This document shows, one piece after another, positions 50,305 to 57,591 of a stretch of DNA of 64,000 nucleotides (positions are counted from its first letter, which is position 1; every line of letters begins with the position of its first letter). This DNA is from a virus. The stretch is taken from the IMG/VR virus record IMGVR_UViG_3300031884_000012, positions 1 to 64,000 of that record. One strand, 5' to 3'. The notes beneath the pieces are model-generated. The model was not told where the DNA came from. It saw nothing but the letters and a program-made list of their open reading frames with translations, and searched no databases. Position numbers and translations under genes: made by a program.

Positions 50305-50985
50305 ATGTCATACAACAAAACCAAAACGGACCCCGATCTGGGTCGTAGCGTCCATGAACATCTTGTTAAAGTCGGAGTAGAAACTCCGTTTAAAGATAAC
50401 GGATTAGACCGTAAAGACAAGATTGAAATCATCGAACGAGATTTCGAACATATTATGAAAACGTTAGGACTTGATCTAACAGACGACAGCTTGGCTGAAA
50501 CGCCAAAGCGGGTTGCTAAAATGTACTGCAACGAAATATTTTGGGGTTTGGATTATGATGCATTCCCGAAGTGTACGACTGTAGAGAATAAGATGAAATA
50601 TAACGAAATGGTAGTAGAACGAAACGTGAACGTTCAATCTAACTGTGAGCATCATTTTGTGGTCATCGATGGAGTTGCGACGGTCGCATATGTACCTAAG
50701 GATAAGGTTCTTGGGTTGTCTAAGATCAATCGCATTGTCGAATACTTCAGTAAGCGTCCTCAAATTCAAGAGAGACTGACTGAACAGGTATTTCATACTC
50801 TGCAATTTATTCTAGATACTGAGGATGTTGCAGTTATGATTGATGCACAGCACTATTGCGTGAAATCGCGTGGTGTTGAGGATACCGGATCTTCAACGGT
50901 AACTGTTCGTTTAGGTGGTGGATTCAAGACTGACCCTGCTGCTAGAAATGAATTCCTAAGCATTGCAAGAATGGGAAAATGCTAA
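50305..50985 (+). CDS. folE: GTP cyclohydrolase I
   Basis: 226 residues, typical FolE length, with a strong AAGGAAGGA site. It converts GTP to dihydroneopterin triphosphate, the first step of both folate and 7-deazaguanine synthesis. The motifs are complete: ETPKRVAKMY (~66), zinc site SNCEHHF (~112-118), LGLSKINRIVEYFSKRPQIQ, ERLT and HYCVKSRGVEDTGSSTVT (~186) with the second zinc Cys. Together with QueD-like and QueE genes within 2.5 kb it most likely feeds preQ0-type base synthesis. Confidence 0.95.
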   Translation: MSYNKTKTDPDLGRSVHEHLVKVGVETPFKDNGLDRKDKIEIIERDFEHIMKTLGLDLTDDSLAETPKRVAKMYCNEIFWGLDYDAFPKCTTVENKMKYNEMVVERNVNVQSNCEHHFVVIDGVATVAYVPKDKVLGLSKINRIVEYFSKRPQIQERLTEQVFHTLQFILDTEDVAVMIDAQHYCVKSRGVEDTGSSTVTVRLGGGFKTDPAARNEFLSIARMGKC

Positions 50986-51191
50986 ATCTAGATTTACATG
51001 GTGTACGACATCAAGACGTTGATGTTATGGTGGAAAACTTCATTCTGTTAAATCAGAAGGAGTTTCCGCTTACCATACTGTGTGGTAACAGTGTAAAAAT
51101 GATTAAGCTAGCAGAAGCAGTCATAGAAAGAATTGGCTGTGAAGCAAAAATGTATCGTTACGGTATCATAACCGTTGAACGATTTACGTAA
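50979..51191 (+). CDS. Small Smr-like (LDLHG) protein
   Basis: 70 residues overlapping folE by seven bases. LNLDLHGVRHQDVDVMVENF matches the LDxHG start of Smr domains, and FPLTILCGNSVKM matches their TGxG-like turn in weaker form. Smr domains cut DNA or RNA, or bind it. It is a minimal version, shorter than the usual ~80-residue domain. The role in a deazaguanine operon is unknown. Confidence 0.65.
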   Translation: MLNLDLHGVRHQDVDVMVENFILLNQKEFPLTILCGNSVKMIKLAEAVIERIGCEAKMYRYGIITVERFT

Positions 51192-51197
51192 GAAAGA

Positions 51198-51707
51198 ATG
51201 AAAATGACATTACAACCAGTATCATATGCATATACTAGTACAAAGGAATACCACGATGCGTTTCCTTGTGCTTATCGGCAATGGAGAGCAGATTCTCATT
51301 GCAATTTGATTCACGGATATAGCTTTTCTATGAAGTTCTATTTTGGAACTAACGAGCTAGACGTTCGTAATTGGGCCGCCGATTATGGCGGTCTTAAGGA
51401 GCTAAAGAAGGTACTTGAAGACCAATTTGACCATACCACATTAGTTAGTTCTGATGACCCGGAACTTGACTGGTATAAAGAAGCAGAAAAGCGTGGTCTT
51501 ATGAAGTTAACTATACTCCCGAAATTGGGATGCGAAAGCTTAGCCGACATGCTTTATAAGTATGTCAATGGAGTTTATATTCCTGAAATGTGGGGGCCTT
51601 CCGAGGCGGCCCGGCTGTGGTGCTATCGCGTCGAAGTGCGCGAGACTCAAAGCAATATGGCATTCAGAGAAGGGCACCGTGAATGGAATGAGGACCTTTT
51701 TGCGTGA
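51198..51707 (+). CDS. queD: QueD-like 6-pyruvoyl/6-carboxy-tetrahydropterin synthase homologue
   Basis: 169 residues of the T-fold PTPS/QueD family, the second step to 7-deazaguanine. FPCAYRQWRADSHCNLIHGY (~24-43) corresponds to AHRL...CxxxHGH. The catalytic Cys and one zinc His are kept, but two other usual zinc histidines are Tyr (AYRQ, HGY). ADYGGLKELKKVLEDQFDHT holds the catalytic His and VEVRETQSN the Glu. The changed zinc site makes activity uncertain, though it may be a phage-specific subgroup. Its stop overlaps a small GTG-start gene. Confidence 0.82.
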   Translation: MKMTLQPVSYAYTSTKEYHDAFPCAYRQWRADSHCNLIHGYSFSMKFYFGTNELDVRNWAADYGGLKELKKVLEDQFDHTTLVSSDDPELDWYKEAEKRGLMKLTILPKLGCESLADMLYKYVNGVYIPEMWGPSEAARLWCYRVEVRETQSNMAFREGHREWNEDLFA

Positions 51708-51868
51708 ATAAACTTTGGGGATTATGGGCTAAGGCTTTAGGAGAAAAGGCTTCTCCTTGTGATATAGAGTCTGATCGGATCGCTTGGATTCGAACAGTCT
51801 TAATAACCCAGTCTGTGATTACCAACATTTTTATTATCGAAAACGCAATTAGACACTGGCATGGATAA
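51704..51868 (+). CDS. Small membrane-type phage protein
   Basis: A 54-residue frame from a GTG that overlaps the queD stop (GTGA), beginning MNKLWGLWAKALGEKASPCD and ending IENAIRHWHG. The second half is hydrophobic (IRTVLITQSVITNIFIIENA), likely one membrane helix. The next gene starts inside its end. Proteins of this layout occur in other T4-like marine phages, to my recollection. The function is unknown. Confidence 0.6.
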   Translation: MNKLWGLWAKALGEKASPCDIESDRIAWIRTVLITQSVITNIFIIENAIRHWHG

Positions 51869-52319
51869 ATCTAACAGAATGCGAGCCGACTTGATGGTGC
51901 AGCAGCAAATAAAAGGACCATGGCAACACATGGTCGGAGTAATCATGTTGAACCAAACATCCAGGCAGCAAGTAAAGAAAGTATTACCTGAGTTTTTAAC
52001 GAGTTGGGATACACCTGAGAAGTTGCTGTTAGCTATCGAAGACGATATCAAACGTGTAGTCTCTCCTTTAGGCATGACTAATGTTCGGGTAAAAAGATTG
52101 CTTGGAATGACCCGAGATTATTTGAATTGGGATCATGATGATGCTACAATGCTCTATGGTATTGGTAAATACGGCAGCGACAGTTATGAAATATTTTTCA
52201 AAAATAACTATGCGGTTCAACCAACGGACAAAGAACTAATACGATACTTGTCGAGTAATCAGCATAAGTCCGAAAATGATAACTTGAAAGAAGAAAATGA
52301 CAAAAATAAAGATCAGTGA
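51861..52319 (+). CDS. HhH-GPD DNA glycosylase (MBD4/EndoIII-like)
   Basis: 152 residues of the helix-hairpin-helix glycosylase superfamily. VGVIMLNQTSRQQVKKVLPE (~30-49) is the family's first helix pair. The hairpin with catalytic Asp reads LYGIGKYGSDSYEIFFKN (~97-114), closely resembling the GIGKYGNDSYRIF of MBD4. The Fe-S cluster cysteines of EndoIII are absent. It should excise a damaged or mismatched base. In a base-modification operon it might instead police unmodified or host DNA. The 3' end overlaps queE by 23 bases. Confidence 0.8.
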   Translation: MDKSNRMRADLMVQQQIKGPWQHMVGVIMLNQTSRQQVKKVLPEFLTSWDTPEKLLLAIEDDIKRVVSPLGMTNVRVKRLLGMTRDYLNWDHDDATMLYGIGKYGSDSYEIFFKNNYAVQPTDKELIRYLSSNQHKSENDNLKEENDKNKDQ

Positions 52320-53178
52320 GTTATTCTACTCAATTCAAGGCGAGGGAAGATATCAAGGCGTCCCGTCGGTATTTTTACGCACGTTTGGCTGTAACTTCAA
52401 ATGTGCTGGTTTCGGAATGCCCAAAGGTGAGTTAAGTGACGAGGTTGATGCTATCGCCTTCGCTCATAAGAATACTCCTTATGAAAATTATGAATCTCTA
52501 CCATTAGTCAGCACCGGGTGTGACAGTTATGCTAGCTGGGATCCTCGCTTCAAGGACTTGTCTCCATTCAAGACGGTCAATGAAATAGTTGATGACATTA
52601 TGGTAATACTACCGTTCAATGAATGGAGGCGAGAGCATCTTGTTATTACTGGCGGAGAACCATTGCTTACGTGGCAACGATCATATCCGTCTTTGTTGAG
52701 TCATCCCAAAATGAAGGGTCTGCGAGAAATCACCTTTGAGACAAATGGCACCCAGCCGCTTACTCATGAACTTAGACACTATCTAGAGGATTGGGTGTAT
52801 GAAGGTGGAAAGTTAGGATTTGGTTCAGATGACAAGGATCGTGAGATTACGTTTTCTGTCAGTGCCAAACTAAGCTGCTCGGGCGAAGCACGCGAGAAGG
52901 CGATTCAGCCCGATATCGTATGCAGCTATGAGGAAGTTGGACACACGTATCTAAAGTTTGTTGTAGCTACAGAAAATGACATTGATGAGGCCTTAGAAAC
53001 GACTCAAGTGTACCGTGATGCTGGATTTACGGGTGATGTTTATCTGATGCCAGTTGGTGGCGTAGAAAGTGTGTATCAACTGAATAACAAGAACGTGGCA
53101 CTAGCAGCAATGAAGCATGGGCTTCGTTATAGTGATAGATTGCAGGTCACGCTCTGGAAGAACCAATGGGGAACGTAA
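52297..53178 (+). CDS. queE: 7-carboxy-7-deazaguanine synthase (QueE), radical SAM
   Basis: 293 residues. FYSIQGEGRYQGVPSVFLRT (~11-30) is the QueE signature, followed by FGCNFKC, the start of the Fe-S motif. In canonical QueE the third Cys comes two residues later. Here about 39 residues intervene before STGCDSYASW (Cys ~75), giving C31-x3-C35-x39-C75. LVITGGEPLLTW (~113) and ETNGTQPL (~148) are the SAM-binding motifs. It converts carboxy-tetrahydropterin to carboxy-deazaguanine. The next enzyme, QueC, is not evident in the window and may come from the host. Confidence 0.9.
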   Translation: MTKIKISELFYSIQGEGRYQGVPSVFLRTFGCNFKCAGFGMPKGELSDEVDAIAFAHKNTPYENYESLPLVSTGCDSYASWDPRFKDLSPFKTVNEIVDDIMVILPFNEWRREHLVITGGEPLLTWQRSYPSLLSHPKMKGLREITFETNGTQPLTHELRHYLEDWVYEGGKLGFGSDDKDREITFSVSAKLSCSGEAREKAIQPDIVCSYEEVGHTYLKFVVATENDIDEALETTQVYRDAGFTGDVYLMPVGGVESVYQLNNKNVALAAMKHGLRYSDRLQVTLWKNQWGT

Positions 53179-53412
53179 ATGTGGCATATGGTCAACACAG
53201 AGGCTAACCTAATTTGGATAAGGGGTGCAGATGAAATTCGATTAATGTTCTGTTTCTTTCCACACAAGTGCAGTCAAAGCGGAGATTGGATTTGGTTTAA
53301 AACTGCATATAGAATATCGCAGAGACTAACATATAATGAATTAGGAACTACCTATAGGATAGATCGTTGGTACACGATTCAAGATTATCATCTATTGTTG
53401 GTTGCTAGATGA
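53179..53412 (+). CDS. Small protein, function unknown
   Basis: 77 residues starting directly after queE and overlapping the next gene by four bases, so part of the operon. Trp/Tyr-rich and strand-like (EANLIWIRGADEIRLMFCFF, then GDWIWFKTAYRISQRLTYNE). No motif is recognised. Confidence 0.55.
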   Translation: MWHMVNTEANLIWIRGADEIRLMFCFFPHKCSQSGDWIWFKTAYRISQRLTYNELGTTYRIDRWYTIQDYHLLLVAR

Positions 53413-54746
53413 ACTTATATACTCACAGAATTGGCTTTTTGGTTAGTTCACAGACCCTAATTCCGCATGGTGGAATTGGACAATTCGCAAAGAGTTTCTG
53501 TGAAATGATGAGTAGTCATGGCATAAAAGTTGATATCATTACAGATAAAGTTCCACAGGGTCTTGCAGAAGATTTTGTTAAAGAGCTTAAGGTTAATGTA
53601 ATTTATCCTAAGGTTCCGCTTCAATACACTGATCACAGTGCAATTTTTATGTATGAAGATAGCTATTGTTATGAACGCATGGCTAACTTTAGAGATGCAA
53701 TCGTTAAAGCATTAACAACTAACATCTATGACGCATTTGTATGCAACACCTATGAAACTATACAAGTTGCCGCCGCATTAGGATTATCTGATTGTATTCA
53801 AAATATCGCTTACACTCACCTAGAATCACAGATTTTTAAAGATACTAAAAATCCTTTTTTGGACAGTGTCAATGAAATGATGCGTGAGCAGTTACAGTTG
53901 AATAGCCTTACTATTGGAACACAAAGTAGGTTTAATCAATCGACATTCTCTAACGCAGAGTATCTACCTATTCCTATATCAGAAAAAGGATTGCTCGAAA
54001 AATACAGCGGACCTCGCGAGGGTATTTTATTTGTAGGTAGATGGGAAGACGGAAAACAGCCCGAACTTTTTATAGAATTGATAAATCAGGTTAAACTGCC
54101 GGCCCGTATCATGACCAGTGCCACCGGCGCTAAGAAGTTTGAAGATCGTCTGAAAACTATCAATGCCAAATACGAAATTAAGGTAGGGATCATAGGACAA
54201 GAAAAAGTAGATTTCATTTCAGGGTCTAGGATAGCATTTAATCCTAGCACCGTAGAAAGCTATGGCATGGCTTTTTATGAACAGCACATACAATTACCTA
54301 CATTTGTGCTTGAAAATCAGCGATGGACTAATAACTTTAACAAGAAATTCTTTTTTGAAACCAATAAGAAAACGATGGCTAATGACATCATAGTTGCTTA
54401 TGAAAAGTACCCTACTGCAAATGATTGGTATCAAGTAGGATCACTATCCAATGCTATAGCTATGGAATCAACGGTATTTCACAGCTGGAGTAACTGTATC
54501 AATAACTTTGTTGAAAAGAAGTCAAACAATAGCACTGCTAAGATATGCAATGAAACCACTGTAAAGTATGCTGATTTTATAAAAGATTTAGGTAGAAAGA
54601 TAATCTGCATCGATGACATAAAGTCTGTTCTAACCAATAAGCATAAGTTCAGAGTTATCTATACGGATAACGATACATACTTAACAAAAGACCCGATGTT
54701 CGAACCTAAGAAAGAACTATCGGGCCTAGATTTATTTGAATTTTAG
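53409..54746 (+). CDS. GT4-like glycosyltransferase
   Basis: 445 residues, GT-B fold. The N-terminal domain has the Gly-rich acceptor loop PHGGIGQFAKSFCEMM (~20-35) and YTHLESQIF. The donor domain has ILFVGRWEDGKQPELFIELI (~208-227) and FNPSTVESYGMAFYEQ (~277-292), the E-x7-E sugar-nucleotide motif. Sequence style is close to the protein at 49067. It ends the deazaguanine operon. A role in glycosylating the modified DNA base is possible; LPS or protein targets are alternatives. It converges with the next gene with a four-base overlap. Confidence 0.8.
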   Translation: MNLYTHRIGFLVSSQTLIPHGGIGQFAKSFCEMMSSHGIKVDIITDKVPQGLAEDFVKELKVNVIYPKVPLQYTDHSAIFMYEDSYCYERMANFRDAIVKALTTNIYDAFVCNTYETIQVAAALGLSDCIQNIAYTHLESQIFKDTKNPFLDSVNEMMREQLQLNSLTIGTQSRFNQSTFSNAEYLPIPISEKGLLEKYSGPREGILFVGRWEDGKQPELFIELINQVKLPARIMTSATGAKKFEDRLKTINAKYEIKVGIIGQEKVDFISGSRIAFNPSTVESYGMAFYEQHIQLPTFVLENQRWTNNFNKKFFFETNKKTMANDIIVAYEKYPTANDWYQVGSLSNAIAMESTVFHSWSNCINNFVEKKSNNSTAKICNETTVKYADFIKDLGRKIICIDDIKSVLTNKHKFRVIYTDNDTYLTKDPMFEPKKELSGLDLFEF

Positions 54747-55945
54747 TGCATTAGCAGGAAGCTGTTTAGAACGTCACTTCTGTTTGCAGAGTCGTCACCG
54801 TCTCCCGGCATGACGATCACGTTGTACTTGTTTTTTTCGGAACTAACTGGGGTTGACATCATTTCATCGTATGTTAGTATTGACTTTGGATCTACACTGT
54901 ATTTTGCAGCAAGGCGTTCTTTGAATGCCTTGAGATCCTGTTTTGTTTTGAACTGCATACGACCTTTGGCGTCCTTCAGTAGTTTTGCTCCGTCTTTAGC
55001 AATAAGATCAGTGAATAATTCACGAGGAACAACTCTACTGTTTTTAGTAACAGCAAAATCGATTTCTTTTTCTTGAGAAGGTTTTGCACCCATTGAATAG
55101 TTAATCTTGAAGTTATCAGGCTTTTCTGATTTAGCAACCGATGCTAATTTTGTGTAAGCATAGAAGTCTACTTTAGGATACTTTTTAGCTAGTGAATATG
55201 CCATTGCAAGATATTGTGGAGAGAAGAAGTCACCTGCGTCGTGCCAACGAATTACTAGTTTGGTCTTCTTGTCTTTCTTGTTAAACTTTTTGTCTGCTGC
55301 TTCAATTTCACTACCCATCATGTCCATAAATCCTGATGGATCATTATAGAGGAAGTTTAAAAGCTGTGACTGGTCCATCGATACATTCTTCCATTGTATG
55401 TAGCCGCCCTTCATAGCGTAACAATATGTTTGACATGCACCCGCACCCGGACAAGTGTCGATGATTACGAATTCTCCGTTGTCTTCATCGACCGCTAAGC
55501 CTTTAAGCGCAGGCAGACCTACATTGTAGAAGACGCTTGCAGTACCATCACTGTGTTGCATCTTTTCGTTCTGCTTGAGTACTTTGGCTGGCCTCTTAGT
55601 GATATCTGAACGTAGTTTCTTTAGATCGTATTTTTCGCCGCCTTCACCAACAATAGGAATGTTACTACCATGAATATATGGCTTTTTATACTTATCTGCT
55701 TTGCCTTTAGTTTTGCTTGTGATTGTATCGAGGTACTTTGTCATTTCCTCTTTGCCAAAAGGTCTCGCGGTCGCATCTAGTTTTGCTTCGTCAACCTCTT
55801 CCTCTTTCTCATCTGGAGTGAGGATTCCTGACATGTTTAGAAACTGTCCCAACGTCATGACATTCAAGTTATCCGAAAACGGAGGTGTTCCCTTGACTTC
55901 TCCGGTGTTTTCATTTATTATGTCTATAATTCTACGAATGTCCAT
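54743..55945 (-). CDS. GP88-like Cys-rich phage protein with possible packaging leader
   Basis: I start at the ATG at 55945 because the longer reading begins on top of a late promoter box. The 400-residue product opens MDIRRIIDIINE|NT, an (L/I)xE-type leader. Around ~163-185 it has CPGAGACQTYCYAMKGGY, resembling the CPG...C..CYA motif of the phage GP88 family, probably a metal or Fe-S site. WHDAGDFFSPQYLAMAYSLA (~238) and YAYTKL follow, reminiscent of a TIM-barrel-like core. The function is unknown. It is encoded against the flanking operons. Confidence 0.6.
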   Translation of the reverse strand: MDIRRIIDIINENTGEVKGTPPFSDNLNVMTLGQFLNMSGILTPDEKEEEVDEAKLDATARPFGKEEMTKYLDTITSKTKGKADKYKKPYIHGSNIPIVGEGGEKYDLKKLRSDITKRPAKVLKQNEKMQHSDGTASVFYNVGLPALKGLAVDEDNGEFVIIDTCPGAGACQTYCYAMKGGYIQWKNVSMDQSQLLNFLYNDPSGFMDMMGSEIEAADKKFNKKDKKTKLVIRWHDAGDFFSPQYLAMAYSLAKKYPKVDFYAYTKLASVAKSEKPDNFKINYSMGAKPSQEKEIDFAVTKNSRVVPRELFTDLIAKDGAKLLKDAKGRMQFKTKQDLKAFKERLAAKYSVDPKSILTYDEMMSTPVSSEKNKYNVIVMPGDGDDSANRSDVLNSFLLMH

Positions 55946-55956
55946 ATATAATCCCA

Positions 55957-56586
55957 TTGTTAAGTATAAACTATTTATCATTCATCTGGAGAAGTACGAT
56001 TAACATTTTCTATGTAAACTCTGATCCCAAGCTTGCTGCGCAGTCTATGGTCGATCGGCACGTGGTCAAAATGATCATCGAGACAGCACAATTGCTATCA
56101 ACTGCCCATCGTATGCTCGACGGGGTTCAGGAAGCTCAAAAGACGGCCCGAGGCCGTAACATTAAGCGATATGTTCTATCAGATAGCCGCGAGGATCATC
56201 TGTACAAAAGTACCCACGCAAATCACCCGTCTGCTGTTTGGGCCCGGGAATCATTGGATAATTACAAGTGGCTACATGCACATTTGATCGCATTAGGTGA
56301 TGAGTATACTCATCGTTATGGCAAGCAGCATTCTACTATGAAAAGCGTAGCTCGGATTCTTGAGACTACCCCAACGAACTTGCGCCGAAACGCAATGACT
56401 AAAATGCCGTCTTGCATGGCTGTCGAATTTATTATCAGTGATGATCCTATCGTCAACTATCGAAATTATTACAACAAAGGTAAGAAAGACTTGCATCGCT
56501 GGTCTAATCGAGAGCCTCCTGTTTGGATTGACGGTGCTGTTGTTTCTCAACGGGTTAAGGACAAGACGATATATACTACTATATAA
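55957..56586 (+). CDS. Conserved phage protein; start codon uncertain (possible ATT)
   Basis: The conserved-looking N-terminus reads INIFYVNSDPKLAAQSMVDR. CTGGAG lies seven bases before its ATT (55999), where related phage proteins, as I recall them, start MNIFYVN. The only ATG in frame (55957) is 14 codons upstream, lacks a ribosome site and overlaps the opposite promoter. The rest is helical, with HVVKMIIETAQLLSTAHRML and KMPSCMAVEFIISDDP, faintly recalling pyrimidine-dimer glycosylases. The function is unknown. Confidence 0.6.
   Translation: MLSINYLSFIWRSTINIFYVNSDPKLAAQSMVDRHVVKMIIETAQLLSTAHRMLDGVQEAQKTARGRNIKRYVLSDSREDHLYKSTHANHPSAVWARESLDNYKWLHAHLIALGDEYTHRYGKQHSTMKSVARILETTPTNLRRNAMTKMPSCMAVEFIISDDPIVNYRNYYNKGKKDLHRWSNREPPVWIDGAVVSQRVKDKTIYTTI
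55971..55979 (-). promoter_or_regulatory. T4-like late promoter box (GATAAATAG)
   Basis: On the minus strand the box lies 26 bases before the chosen ATG at 55945. Confidence 0.55.
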
Positions 56587-56595
56587 GGAAAAATT

Positions 56596-57048
56596 ATGTT
56601 TGATGCATTAAAAAAGTGGTGGAATGGCACACCTGTTGAGCAGCCTGCACCTATCCCAGAACTAGTCGAAGTTCCTAAGGTTAGAAAGCCTAGAAAGCCT
56701 AGGGCTCCTAAACCAGCGGTACCCGCATTGACTGCTAAGGAACTGGCTACTGCTGCTGGTCAACCATATATCGCAATTACTAAAGTCGAACTTGATCCCA
56801 AAGACATTAACAATGGATCGTTTGAATTAGACTGGAATGACAAGTTTGTGTTAAATCTTGTCAAACAAGGTTACAAATTTAGACAAAATGACACTGATGC
56901 AGAGATTGTTGACCGCTGGTTTCAAACAGTTTGTCGCAATATTGCACTAGAAGTGTATGAGCAAGAACAAGCAGACCCGGCTAAGCGTGACGATGTTCGT
57001 ATCATAGCTCAGCGAGATTTGGGTAACGGATTTACTGAGGTCAGCTAA
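56596..57048 (+). CDS. Phage protein of unknown function
   Basis: 150 residues with AAGGAAA before the ATG. A Pro/Lys-rich linker (PKVRKPRKPRAPKPAVPALT at ~28-47) joins a short N-terminal helix to a compact C-terminal domain. That domain contains YIAITKVELDPKDINNGSFE and a WF..C..IALEVYEQEQ helix. The stop is directly before the next ATG. No family is assigned. Confidence 0.6.
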   Translation: MFDALKKWWNGTPVEQPAPIPELVEVPKVRKPRKPRAPKPAVPALTAKELATAAGQPYIAITKVELDPKDINNGSFELDWNDKFVLNLVKQGYKFRQNDTDAEIVDRWFQTVCRNIALEVYEQEQADPAKRDDVRIIAQRDLGNGFTEVS

Positions 57049-57561
57049 ATGAATAATTTTAAATTTTTACATGAACTAGTAGACTACTTACACAGCGATT
57101 CTACCGAAAGTGTTCGACAATATGTCACAGAACAGGTCGTAAAAACCACAGACAATAACAAAGGATATTTTTGGGAGGGTGTTTTGGCTAAAGCCATGTC
57201 GGGTCACACGACATGGCTTGGGAAACAGACGGTAGGTAGGGATTATGATGACAACACTGATGCAAAATTTGCAACATTCTACCGTACAGGCGAGTGCAAT
57301 CTCACTTTTCAAGCCTAAGTATCCGGAATAAAAAATAAAATTGGACCTCTGAGAGTGTGTCTATGTGTACCTGGACAGAAATTTCACAAATTGTTTTTCC
57401 TATTCATACCGCATGAAGCTTACCAGCAATATATTAAAAACAGCAACGCCGAACAAGTTGCATTGAAGTTTGGCTTAGGATCGGGTGGAACTCCCACTAG
57501 CCCGCTCATGAAGTACGCTTGTTCATTCCAAGAAGTTTGCAGACCACATATTTTTCATTAA
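57049..57561 (+). pseudogene. Gene interrupted by one in-frame TAA
   Basis: One frame runs from the ATG at 57049 to 57561, broken only by TAA at 57316-57318. Before it: KGYFWEGVLAKAMSGHTTWL and DDNTDAKFATFYRTGE. After it: KNKIGPLRVCLCVPGQKFHK, FIPHEAYQQYIKNS and LMKYACSFQEVC. Both parts look like one ~170-residue alpha/beta protein, and no start codon lies between the stop and RVCLCVPG. A TCA to TAA change would explain it. Nonsense decay, readthrough and sequence error are the options. The family resembles small phage nuclease-like proteins only loosely. Confidence 0.7.
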
Positions 57562-57591
57562 AAACCTAACGACAAAAAGGATTTATTAAGT

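Noticed and set aside
50277-50306. TTGACA-N18-TACTAT ahead of folE
   Set aside because: The -10 would overlap the start codon and the spacer is filled by an excellent ribosome site, so the match is probably chance.
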